From: Imbricaverruca yamaguchii
Taxonomy: Eukaryota > Arthropoda > Thecostraca > Neoverrucidae
Reading direction: 5' to 3'
Length of the DNA: 64,000 nt
Assembly: GCA_034440575.1 (NCBI GenBank)
Contig: JAOTOL010001662.1
Location: forward strand, 3,692,501-3,756,500
Position 1 is the stretch's first letter; the number at the start of each line of letters is the position of its first letter. Shown here in pieces: positions 33,502-47,200 of the stretch. The notes beneath the pieces were generated by a model that saw nothing but the letters and a program-made list of their open reading frames with translations, was not told the origin of the DNA and searched no databases. A program made the translations under genes and the position numbers.

Positions 33502-36500
33502 CTGCCGCCACCACAAACATCGGGTCACAGCCACTGCCGCCACCACAAACATCGGGTCACAGCCACTGCCGCCACCACAAACATCGGGTCACAGCCACTG
33601 CCGCCACCACAAACATCGGGTCACAGCCACTGCCGCCACCACAAACATCGGGTCACAGCCACTGCCGCCACCACAAACATCGGGTCACAGCCACTGCCGC
33701 CACCACAAACATCGGGTCACAGCCACGCCGCCACCACAAACATCGGGTCACAGCCACTGCCGCCACCACAAACATCGGGTCACAGCCACTGCCGCCACCA
33801 CAAACATCGGGTCACAGCCACGCCGCCACCACAAACATCGGGTCACAGCCACTGCCGCCACCACAAACATCGGGCCACAGCCACTGCCGCCACCACAAAC
33901 ATCGGGTCACAGCCACTGCCGCCACCACAAACATCGGGTCACAGCCAGCGCGACGGTCGGTGTCGCCACCGACGGCCAGTCATTCGATCCGATCCGAGTA
34001 CGGAGGCACGCGCCAGCCGTCCCTGCCGCCGGCCAACTATGCCGGACATACTGGGTAAGCCCAGCAGCACGGCCGTTACCGGAACGTCATCTTTCTCGCG
34101 CACAGACAATGCTACACCAGACGACAGACAGCGCAAATGCGGTCGCCGACAGCGTGGCACTCACCGGCGGTGTAGGTGTAGCGTGGCACTCACCGGCGGT
34201 GTAGGTGTAGCGTGGCACTCACCGGCGGTGTAGGTGTAGCGTGGCACTCACCGGCGGTGTAGGTGTAGCGTGGCACTCACCGGCGGTGTAGGTGTACGTG
34301 GCACTCACCGGCGGTGTAGGTGTAGCGTGGCACTCATCGGCGGTGTAGGTGTAGCGTGGCACTCACCGGCGGTGTAGGTGTAGCGTGGCACTCACCGGCG
34401 GTGTAGGTGTACGTGGCACTCACCGGCGGTGTAGGTGTAGCGTGGCACTCATCGGCGGTGTAGGTGTAGCGTGGCACTCATCGGCGGTGTAGGTGTAGCG
34501 TGGCACTCACCGGCGGTGTAGGTGTAGCGTGGCACTCACCGGCGGTGTAGGTGTAGCGTGGCACTCACCGGCGGTGTAGGTGTACGTGGCACTCACCGGC
34601 GGTGTAGATGTAGCGTGGCACTCACCGGCGGTGTAGGTGTACGTGGCACTCACCGGCGGTGTAGGTGTACGTGGCACTCATCGGCGGTGTAGGTGTAGCG
34701 TGGCACTCACCGGCGGTGTAGGTGTAGCGTGGCACTCATCGGCGGTGTAGGTGTAGCGTGGCACTCATCGGCGGTGTAGGTGTAGCGTGGCACTCACCGG
34801 CGGTGTAGGTGTAGCGTGGCACTCATCGGCGGTGTAGGTGTACGTGGCACTCACCGGCGGTGTAGGTGTAGCGTGGCACTCACCGGCGGTGTAGGTGTAC
34901 GTGGCACTCACCGGCGGTGTAGGTGTAGCGTGGCACTCACCGGCGGTGTAGGTGTAGCGTGGCACTCACCGGCGGTGTAGGTGTAGCGTGGCACTCACCG
35001 GCGGTGTAGGTGTACGTGGCACTCACCGGCGGTGTAGGTGTAGCGTGGCACTCACCGGCGGTGTAGATGTACGTGCCACTCACCGGCGGTGTAGGTGTAG
35101 CGTGGCATTCACCGGCGGTGTAGGTGTAGCGTGGCACTCATCGGCGGTGTAGGTGTACGTGGCACTCACCGGCGGTGTAGGTGTAGCGTGGCACTCACCG
35201 GCGGTGTAGGTGTACGTGGCACTCACCGGCGGTGTAGGTGTACGAATTCCTGCGGACGGCCTCCACGTATTGATCGGGAGCGTACTCGCAGCGGGAGGGC
35301 GACCGCAGGTGGTTGTTGTACTCCACGGACGGCTCGGCCACGCTGCCTCGCGTGTACGGGTCGTAGCTGTGCCGGTTCACCTGCACGGGCGGCGTGTGGC
35401 ATGTTAACTTCGACTCGGAGTCGCCAGCGTGGCCGGCATTTGCTCGAATAGTTGTTGAGTGTGCGCGACAGTATTATCTCGTGTTCTCATTTAGCATCTG
35501 CGCCAGTTACGATCGATGATGATGCGAGGTGTTAGCTTGATTCATTGCTACTGGGATCTTGCAGATGTGAATGATGCAGGCTGAGTGATGGAAGCCGGGA
35601 AGCTGGCTATGCAATATCGATAGCACCCTGCAGAACCATCAAGCAATTTATCAACAAGTGGAAGCCTCAGTGCAGGCTGTTGCGCAGCATAGCATTGACT
35701 GCGTGTGATAACCCAAGCGACTTCATGGAATAAATATATAGAAAAGCAGCCGAGGAGGGACTAGACTTACGTCGTAGTCGTCCATGCTGTCTTCGCGCGG
35801 GTAGCTCTCGCCACTCTTGACGGACATTGAGCTGACCGTCTCGTTGCCGTACATGTGCAGCGTTTCAGACTTGGTGCTGGCCTCACTGGCGGCTGGGGGA
35901 GCGGGGACACAGTTGTAAAATTCCTTTCACAGCGCATGGGACGAACGGCTCACGTGGCTTAGTGCGGTAAAAGCATTGCTTTCGGGGCTGTCGTAGCGTG
36001 TTTTCTTCAAAAGATGGACTTTGCAACATCATGACTACTTTCGCATTATGGAGAAAACAAGGTAGCAAGTTAACTTGCTACCTGATGTGAGCGTTAAGTT
36101 GATCGTTCCATTGATAGAAGACAGAGACATCGCGAAAAACTACATCCATGAAAATAGTGGTATGCACATATAAAATATGAATATTTTCAGTTGCGTCAGA
36201 TGTTGGTAATGGTCAGTATATTCGCGATGCGTCCCGTCGCGCATTCCCAGCACTCACAGGCGGACTCGACGACCTTCTGCTGGTCTCTTCGCATTCGCCT
36301 CCGAATAAAGAACACAACGAGCACAACATTGAGCAGCAGCAGCAGCCCGCCAACGGACGAGACCACGATGATGACGATCCAGGGTAGCTTGCCCTCCTCG
36401 AACACGACCAGTTCGGCGTTGTCCGGGTCACCTGCGGGGCCGGTGATGACGTCACAACGAGACGCCACTCACCGGGCTTCTTCCTCCGGTGCTGACGCCG

Positions 36501-39500
36501 GCGGTAGCACGAGATGAAGACGACGTTTAGAAGCAGCAGCAAAGCGCCGACCACCACGACAATGATGACGGTCAGCCGCGGGAAGGTCGTCTTAGTGGGG
36601 TCGTCGCGGTCAGTGACGTAGCTGACCGGGGGCGTGCCTGGCCGAGGTAGCGTGCGTGCGAAGGTTAGATGACTCCCCCGCCACCGGCTGCCCGAAGCAT
36701 GCGTTGAAGCCATCACTACCATCACCACCACCACCACCAGCTAGCTTGGCCACACACAGTACGTGTGCACACCTACGCCGCATCCTGCGTGACTTCGCAT
36801 CACTGACGCGGTGAGGTCGTATTTAGATTCTGGTATGTGAAGGGTTTCACACTACCCGGCCTCTTCGGCCGTTCACAGGCTCCTCGAGCAAATCGCGATG
36901 AGTCATAGCGAACGGGAGCATTAGTTCGGTTCAACTCGAAGTGATAGCGTGCGGTGAGGACAAATCCGAGTCTCCGTTGTCGTTGGTGCATATTTAGACA
37001 ACTTCCGGAACGGATTGTGCCACATGCTCACACTGAATTGCTCATACCTGATCGCATTATTGGCTGCACGTAAGTTAGCTACATTACTCATGCTTATACG
37101 GATTCAGAAAAATTCAGATTAATGTGCACCGTCTCTCTGATAGGGAAATGTACACTTCAGGAAAATGCAGGAAGCGTCTATATATCCATACTTTTCAGGT
37201 GTTACATCCTGCGGAGAAGAATACGAGGGAATACCTAGTAGGAGGACCGCAGGTGCACCAGGAAGGACGTGAAATGTGCCAGACATTAATGAAATAAACA
37301 GAAGGCAATGAAAAAGCGAGCGAATTGCTTTGGTACAATGTTACTATACATTTCACAGAACACTAAGCCTGTTTTTCGCATCTCGGGATGCTGCTCTTCA
37401 ATGACAACCATCCCCTTCCCCACAATCCAACCGAAACAGATGCGTTAGCGTGAATAGTCCAACACAGCAGACTTCAACACAAACATCTCATAGCAACAGC
37501 TGTGCAATGCCGCTTTTCGTGTACACAGCCTACGTTCACAAAGAGAACGGCCGGGAAAAGAGCGAACGGGAAGGGAGCGTAAGAGAGCAGCTGGGAAGGA
37601 AGCGAACGGGAAAGAGGGAGCAGCTGGGAAGGGAGCGAACGGGAAGGGAACGAAAGGGAGCATCTGGGAAGGAAGCGAACGGGAAGGGGGCGAAAGGGAG
37701 CAGCTGGGAAAGGAGCATCTGGGAAGGAAGCGAACGGGAAGGGAGCGGAAGGGAGCAGCTGGGAAGGAAGCGAACGGGAAGGGAGCGGAAGGGAGCAGCT
37801 GGGAAGGAAGCGAACGCGGCGCCGCGTCTCACCGGTGGTCTTCAGCCGGATCTGTTCGGCGTCGGGGTAGCCGCTGTTGCCCAGCTGGTTGTAGGCCATG
37901 ATGGCCATGGTGTAGCCGGTGCTGGGCTGCAGGCCGACCAGTGTGAACACGGTCACGTTGGCCGGCTGCACGTCGGCGTAGTGGAGCTGACCGCCGGCCA
38001 GCTGCTCTCCGTACCGGATACGGTACATCTGACGGTGGCGGGACAGAGGCTGTTGCGCTCATCAGACTTTGCGCTCGGCGGCACCGCTGCGGTGAACACA
38101 ACCAATCCTGGCAGCGAGAACGCAGATCTACTGGCTCACAAAACACACCAATCGGCTCACAAAACATAGCGTGTTGGTTCACCGGTTAATATTCATCTTG
38201 AAACATCGGATGATGAGGAATTAGTGTTTAGAGGCGCGCCGACTGCCAGGACCACGTGGTGACCCTTTGAAACATTCGAACTAACATTTACGTCAACCGA
38301 TATCGGCACTGAAGTAGTAAGCAATTTGGCTAGAAGTTTATCTTAGGGTGAATTACAACCAGAGGTGGGGCTTGCGTACTTTTCATGGGTTGGTGTAACA
38401 CCGGTCACAACATTGGGGCTGTCATGCAGCCTTCCCAATGATAGCCAAAGCATGCATACCAATCTCGAAATTTGCAGAAATTACTAAGTTGTGTCCATCC
38501 CCAAACTTCAAGAATACACCAGGCCTTTCATAAAAGGTACAGTCAGGTGTTTATTGATACCACAAATTTCACATATAAATTGTGAATATATAGCCTTGAG
38601 TCAATGGTGCCACGTTGAAAGGAATGCAAGTTAAACGGGAATTGAGTAGAATCGATAATGTTGAGCTCTCCTCGTACGATTCCACAGTGTAACAACTCCA
38701 TCAGTTTGTTTCTATCGGACCATAGATTTAGCAAGAGATCAGTTTTCCGACACAACTAAAGCTGATGCTTTAGTTCAGGAATTCGCTAGGTTTTGCATGA
38801 TTTGAAGGATTTTTAAAAAGGATTTTGAAGCAGGGCTAGCAATCTTTCACGAAACCAAATGGTTCAAATCATATTTTCAAGACATATTTTCAGGTTGAAC
38901 ATGGAACATTACAAATTAGCATTAGCGGGATGCCAAGCCAGGAGGTCCAGACTCCCTCCACACAAACCCACCCATGATCTCACACAATTATTATAAGGAA
39001 GTACCTCTTATGGGTTGTGAACAATGAAGACATGCCCAATACTGCTGAAGTCACGTTCACCACTCTCAGCCCATCCACTGATATGAACTACTGACCTGTA
39101 GCATCTCGTGTACTATCAGCTGTAGCCAGCCACCCAGGTCAGCGTGCCAGAGTCGTGGTGACACGTGAACTACCATCAGCACTGACCTGCATAAGACCCC
39201 CGTCAAAGCCAGCTGTCCAGACCAGCGTGGCAGAGTCGTGGGAGACGTTGACCACCTTCAGTCCGACAGGAGGATCAGGAGCTCCAGGAGGGCCCAGCAC
39301 TATCTGCTGACGTTTGGAGCCCAGCTCGTTGTGAGCCACACACTCGTAGGTGGCGTAGTCGGATGTCTGGACATCGTTGACCTTCAGTACCGACTGCCAG
39401 GTCACCAGGTCCACCTGTTCAGAGGGAGCATGCTTATTAGCAACACGTTCCACACCCATGTACACGGTGCCCACCTATGCATATGCAGAGGGAATGATCA

Positions 39501-41193
39501 ACCGAATTCAATCGCACGCTCTAATGCGATACAAATCCATGCTAAGCATGAATATCATCCATGCAATGATAGTAAACCAAGGGGTCCAAGCCCCCCGACC
39601 CACCACGGACCTCCAACCAAGATTTGAAGGATGCACCTCTAGTGGGTTGGGAATAATGAAGCTATGCCTAAAACTGTTGACATCAAGCAAGCAACATATT
39701 AGCATTGCCAATAACATGATTATATCGCTGTACACCAGCCACATGGAGGCCACCTGACAGAAGTGCGCTTCCATCGCCGTTATTTTTGCTGCGGGAGGCA
39801 TCAAGTATGCGGTCGCTCTCCCGAGCGTGCTCTCACCTGCGTGTAAGACAGCTGGTACTTCTGGTATATCGCACCGTCGATGACGACGCCCGATTTCGAC
39901 CACTCGAAGGTAACGTTGGGCACGCCGCTGGCTCTGCAGCGGACGTGGCCGTCGGTGCCGACGCGCGCCGCTGCCCTGGTGAACTGGGCGCCCGGGGCCA
40001 CCTCCGGCTCGTCTGTGTGGCAGTGCCGTGTGTCCGGTGAGTGGGTGGGGTGGCGGGAACACGACCGCCCCGCCACCACTAGTTGACGACCGGTCACGCC
40101 CGCTGGCCACGTGGCAGGATGTTTAGGGGTGCGTCGACTGCGTCGGCCACACAGCGGCCACGTGACAGGGCCGTGGTGTGACCACAGCTCGAGACGTCCT
40201 CCCGTGTGGCCGTGAGCGCCGGAGACATAGCTCCGTGACTAGTCCATGGGAGAGACAAGAACGATGCGAAAGGAAATAGTGTGTTGCTTCCGCGAGAAAT
40301 GAAACGAACCACTTGAAGCAAAAAGGAGCTCTGGACACAATCAGCTACTTTTTTACAAGTAAAATCTTCTGGTATGTACCTCAAAGACTTTTCGCAACCA
40401 CTGATACCTGGAGATAAAGGAGCTAAAATTATACTATGTGAGGAACAGGCATAACTATTCTCGACATCAGTTATCAACTGGCTGGGAATGTCGAAGTGCA
40501 CCTTACCGATATAGCATATCCATAGCAACCAACCACCTCTGCCCACTGATTAGATACGAGTTACAAATAGGGGACTGTTATGATGTAAAGCGAACGAATG
40601 CAGCCGTTTACCACGACACAACTTGGCCTATGCAGCCATTTATCCTGACACAACCTGGGCTATTTGGTCGCTGACTATAAGCTAGAGGATATTTTTCCTC
40701 CCCAGTCAAGTCCAGGACCAGCTGCCGTATCCTACAATTTATAATTGCAATTACTGACAAGGCATCTGATGACTGCCTGGCATGAGCTTGGTGACCACGA
40801 GCTTGTACCGAAAATCACAGGGCACCTCAACGGGAAAAGAGGAGCGTTCTATGCTGCAGGCTTCATGGTTTCATGCTACCAGTTCTCGAAAAAAAAAGCC
40901 ACAGTTCATCCCATGTACGCACCTCAGCTCAGGCTGTATATTTTCAAGCTGTTCCCGGCCGGGGCCAGTTAAGGTCAACCTCAATTGTTCGAGCTGTTAC
41001 GAAACACGCTCTAAGTCCCTGAATGACATCAGGGGTCGGCTTCGGCTGCTACACATGACTAATGGGCCAATTGTACTCAGTGCATCACCCCCCACAACCT
41101 ATCCCACGCTTGGCAGCCGCCACAAGTCTATTAACCCAATATGAAGAGCCAACATCTTCTACGGAGCTCATGACAATGTTGTTCGCTCCCACG

Positions 41194-41225
<32 letters not shown>

Positions 41226-44200
41226 CGTCAGTCCGCTGTACTCACGTCTGACCAGTAGACAGTCCGCTGTACTCACGTCTGACCAGTAGACTGTCCGCTG
41301 TACTCACGTCTGACCAGTAGACTGTCCGCTGTACTCACGTATGACCAGTAGACTGTCCGCTGTACTCACGTCTGACCAGTAGACAGTCCGCTGTACTCAC
41401 GTCTGACCAGTAGACTGTCCGCTGTACTCACGTCTGACCAGTAGACAGTCCGCTGTACTCACGTCTGACCAGTAGACTGTCCGCTGTACTCACGTCTGAC
41501 CAGTAGACTGTCCGCTGTACTCACGTCTGACCAGTAGACAGTCCGCTGTACTCACGTCTGACCAGTAGACAGTCCGCTGTACTCACGTCTGACCAGTAGA
41601 CTGTCCGCTGTACTCACGTCTGACCAGTAGACAGTCCGCTGTACTCACGTCTGACCAGTAGACAGTCCGCTGTACTCACGTCTGACCAGTAAACTGTCCG
41701 CTGTACTCACGTCTGACCAGTAGACAGTCCGCTGTACTCACGTCTGACCAGTAGACAGTCCGCTGTACTCACGTCTGACCAGTAGACAGTCCGCTGTACT
41801 CACGTCTGACCAGTAAACTGTCCGCTGTACTCACGTCTGACCAGTAAACTGTCCGATGTACTCACGTCTGACCAGTAGACTGTCGGCTGTACTCACGTCT
41901 GACCAGTAAACTGTCCGCTGTACTCACGTCTGACCAGTAGACAGTCCGCTGTACTCACGTCTGACCAGTAGACTGTCCGCTGTACTCACGTCTGACCAGT
42001 AGACAGTCCGCTGTACTCACGTCTGACCAGTAGACTGTCCGCTGTACTCACGTATGACCAGTAGACTGTCCGCTGTACTCACGTCTGACCAGTAGACTGT
42101 CGGCTGTACTCACGTCTGACCAGTAGACTGGTGGTGGCGGACGCCTGACCAATGCCGTTGTCCACCCGGCACCGGAACTGGCCGATGTCGCGTCTGGTCA
42201 CGTTGTGCACCGTCAGGTACGAGGTGCCGTTGCGGGAGAAGACGCTGACCCGGTTGGAGCTGAAGTTGAACGCGATGCGGTGCCAGGTGATCATGTTGGC
42301 CGTGGTGGGGTTGGCGTCAGCGATGCATTCGAGCACGGCGTCCTCTCCGGTGGACACCAGAACCACACTGGAGATGGTCACTATCTCGGGAGGATCTGAA
42401 AACGCGACACGTGATGCCGATGTCAATATGGCAGCAATTCGTTTCATGCAGATATGTCAGGAGGAAACCCAAGTATCAATGTTGCTGACTGATTTGCAAA
42501 AAATATCGAGCCATGACACATTCCATTTACTCCAAACAACTGGCCATACGTGCCGATTCTCTGACCACTATAGTACCCATCTAATTACAAAAGTACTCAC
42601 ATTGCACGTTGATATGCACTCTGGCGGTCGACTTTCCCTCTGCGTTTCTCGCCTCTAGGAGATACCACCCGGCATCGGACCGTGACACCCTGGTCATGTT
42701 CAGCACAGGTGCCGACGATATCACCCTGGTGCCATCTGTTGGTGACGTGCGGGTCCAGCGGTACGTGAGGTCGCCGGGATTGGCGCTAGCTGTCAGATTC
42801 AGCGAGCGGGACGTGTCTACCAACACGTCTTCAGAGTAGACAGCCTGGCTGAACGCCGGGCGGTCTGTGAATAAAAAACATCCGTTAACACGACGTTTTG
42901 GGCATGCATACAATGACACAACAGACACCATGTGAAGCAGAAACAGAGCTGTAATAAGCGAGCGTCGGATATGGCTAATCCCTGTTCGCATTTGCGTGTA
43001 ATCAGTTACTTACCAAGCATAATCCATACCTAGCTTTGCCTCATGGTGCTCGATTAGACAGTCTGGCAAAAGAAAGTAAGATCCTCCCGAGGGTAGTCAT
43101 TTTAATGGCGTCAATATCGGATCAATCTGGATAGAGTACAGAAGCAGCCACTGCGGCCTGCCGGTATGATAATGCGTTGACAGAGGTAATTGGTGGAAGA
43201 CTGATGACGTGTGCGGAGATGGAACGGCACTAGCTCGGCGTCATTGTCCATCTCTTTACACCAATCGTCTGCTTCAATCTAATCCAGACAGACTAAACGA
43301 GCCGCAGCCAAACCAAAGCCTTCTAAATCATCACCCAACTCGTCCAATCAGTCGTTGGCTTGACGGAAGTCTTCTGTCCTCGTTGTCTGAAGCACTGTCT
43401 AAATTCCAAGGAATTACTTTCGACGAGAACTATTATCCAAGTAATTTGTTGCCCTGTGCCACTCTGATACCCTTAATACCCGTAGGAACATGACCAGCAT
43501 TGCACGGATATCTACAGCGGAGGGAGGAATTTAAGCGTAGTTCATGTTCCAGACGGAATAAAGAACAAGGCAAGAATCATAAACTGTTCCACCGATACAT
43601 GCATGAAAAATTTAACCTTGGATTGGATGGAGCTATAACAATACCTTTGGATTACTGGTGGATATCGAATTGGGTCTGTTAGTCAATTGTTACAAAGAAC
43701 CCTAAAGCATACAAAGAACCCTAAAGCATACAAAGAACCCTAAAGCATGACACATTTTAAAAGAATAAAATATGACATGCATAGTTCTTATTCTAGCTTT
43801 CGACATCTCTACAAAAGAATGCAAGTTAGTCGACCATTGGTTTTCTGCTAGTGATCGCTGACATAGATGCTAAGTTACGATAAAAATGTGCGTTTTACCT
43901 ACACACATATACTCACTCACGGAGTCCCACACACGCATATATATATACATTAATAATTTGGTGAATATCATTGTGCAATATCGTACTGCCGCAATTACGG
44001 TGAATGCCCCTGGTGTCCGCTTCCATGCGATACAAAGAAGCAAAGTAGCAAAAAGGATACAACACTACCCAAACATAGTGCCTAACCATGATGCATCCGA
44101 CATCAACGCGTCTCCTCGTCTTGATGTTGAAACGCGGACATGGCATAGCGATTGCACAGAACCATGTCTCAGCAGTAGCGTTGACGGTCAACCAGTGGAT

Positions 44201-47200
44201 GTGCAGAGAGGTTCCGGCAGTGGGCCGCAGCTCAGATGACCGCACGGTCACACGGGCAGCTCAGATGACCGCACGGTCACACGAGCAGCTCAGATGACCG
44301 CACGGTCCACGGGGTCGATGACCGCACGGTCACACGGGCAGCTCAGATGACCGCACGGTCACACGAGCAGCTCAGATGACCGCACGGTCACACGGGCAGC
44401 TCAGATGACCGCACGGTCACACGAGTGGTCGGGCCGAGTGTCACCACTCACATGAGACGTTGAGTGTGATGGAACGTTGGACGGCGCCCGTCAGCACGAG
44501 CACCTCGGAGCGGCACACGTACTCGGCACCGTCGTCCGTCCACGTCAAATTCTTGCGCAGCTGAAGGCGACTGGACGACCTGTCACAAGAGCACGGCGTA
44601 AGATCAGCCGCACCAGCATGTCAGCGCGCCGTATCACATCACCCGCACCAACATCTCAGCAGACGGCATCACATCACCCGCACCAACATCTCAGCAGGCG
44701 GCATCACGTGACCGCACACCAGCGTATCAGGAAGCGGCGTCATGGTGCACATAGGGTTTATGCGCTTGCTCATTTTGGCGGTTGGAATGCTGTTTCAGCT
44801 ATCAATACGTTATCGATGTTGCAAGTACACTACGGTGCTTGGTGTGGGTAACTCGCACTCCCGTGTGTTGATTCCCACCACTGTATGCTTCTCGTTTTCT
44901 GTGATGTTGAAGTTCTTTTGCTGTACGCATTGGAAATGCATATAAGTCTCAAAGTGTATACAATATAACAACAGTCACATTCCGTGTGTCGTTCTCGTTG
45001 GTGCCACGTACCCTCCGTGGACACCCGCCGGGAACGTCTCCAGCGCCAAAACGCCGTCCGTGACCCTGGTGTTGTCCCGCCACCAGGTCAGGTCAGCCGC
45101 CGGAAACGACGGCCGCGACTCACAGGTCAAGATCGCTTGACTGCCGGAGCGCAGACGCTCTGGACGCACCTTCAACTTCAGACCACTAGGAGGAACTGCC
45201 AATTCGGAAAAGCAGACCCATCAGAATAAGAGAATTGGCGAAGCGACGGCGTACCTTGAGGAAAACTTGATAAAATTTCCTCCGATAGAGATTCAATGAG
45301 ACACTGCTCAGAAACAACAAAGTTGTTAGCAATTTCAAGCGAACCATAAACGTTGGTCGCACCTACATCGCGGCATGCCGACTTCCCTGACAAATGGGGG
45401 AAAAATGATGGCACGTCAGCTTGACAACGGCTTCACTTATTAAAATGCAAAGCTTTCCAACTAATTGCCATAGAGCAATCATATTTGTAGAATTGGAATC
45501 AGTTGCAGTCCCCACTACGACGCCTGAACCAAAACAACCAAAACCTGTCGCATTTTACATCATGAACGACGGTGTGTACACCCCGAAATATCAGGTCGCT
45601 GTCACTCTAAACACAGCAGACGTGTGTTTGCTATTTGAGGTTTCGGGCGCAAGACCACTTACAATAGACGTGAACCATAACGTTGGTAGATTGTCGAACT
45701 GCGGCAGCCGAGTTCTGGCTGTCACATCTGTAGACTCTGCCGTTGTCCTCGCGGTCCACCTCGAACGTGATGACGCTCCTGGCGACGCTGTCCTCGACCT
45801 TGGTGGGGGCGGGTCGCTCCTTATCGGCCCGGTACCAGGTGAGGGTGGCCGGGGGGTTGCCGCCCGGGGCGATGCAGGTCAGTGACACACGCTCGCCGGC
45901 TCGTAGATACGTTCCCGGCTCGTAGCCGAGGATACTCGGAGGCTTCGGCGCGTCTGAAAGAAGCATATTACATGCTTCTAATGGAACATCGGGAGATCGT
46001 GAAAGCCTCGTGTCAGATAATAAGTTGAAGTTTTGCGCATGTTTATTTTTAACTGGCGCACATTCCAACTACAGCCAAATTGAGGAAGCAAAACAGCAAA
46101 CAGTTCTATGGGTGGAATTTGATAGAACTTCGTCGAGCGCACAGCAGTAAGAAGTAAGAAGTAAGAAGTGCCAAGCACAAATACGCGAACCACGAACATG
46201 CTTCTACAAATGCATTGAAAGGGGTTAAAAATATCAGTATGCGACGGGGTGCACCATCATCCGAGAGACTTACGCAAGACGGTGACCTTGGTAGTGCCCA
46301 CTTTGGTGACACCCAGAGCCGGGTTGAGGGCGTAGCAGGCCACCATCATGTTCTGTTCCATGCCCGGCGGCACGGTAGTGGAAATGTTCGATCTGCTCGA
46401 CCAGCCACCGTCGGGGTGCTTCTCGGGCCACTGGGTCGTCTGCACGGGGGTGACGAGAAACAGTCGTCAAGTATAGGCGCCGCCGGTATTTCTGTCTGCT
46501 CTCCACCAGCAATGTTCATCATGAAGGCTGGCTGGTGACAGCGCCCCGACAGCGTGACGCACAGCATTTTAGCCTGTGAGTTGTGAGGGTCGTGGCCGCC
46601 GTGACCAACTCTGCCGCCGCAGTGACGCTGCACGTCCAGCTAACAGTGGGGCAGGAGGCGTGCCGAACCATCAAGGTCATTCGCGCCGTCTTTCAGCTGG
46701 CAGTTCAGCTAACAGTTCCGCAGCAGTTAGCAGATGCATTAAGCGCTTACAAGAATTGACACAAAAATGGCACCATTTATCCCACGAAATGTGCTTCCAA
46801 TAGCGGGCCTAACCTTACATGTGCCTGCCAGTGAGCATATCGCTTGACTTACGTTGATCATAGTTCGCCCGTTGATGACCCAGGTGATGTTGGATGGAGG
46901 GTTGCTGCCTGAGGTCACGCAGGTCATGTGCACACTCTCGCCACCTTTGGCCTCCTGTGTGCCGTGAATCGTGACAGTTTCCGGTCCAACTGAAAAACGC
47001 ACCACCATACATCAACAATATTGCCACCCAAAGACTCAGTTTGGATGGTGCTGGTTATTTGCGACTTGGAGAGCTTCGGGCGCATGGCTGTTGCGGGAGG
47101 CAGCCGTTTCCATACCTACGAGTCACTTCCTCAGTTGTATAGGATGAAGAGCACTGCATACTCGTCATGAAGTAGTAGAGGTTATCACAAGTCTTACTGA

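Noticed and set aside
33194..34204. 336-codon plus-strand frame across the last exon
   Set aside because: Antisense shadow of the nephrin tail exon plus the 32-bp acceptor array.
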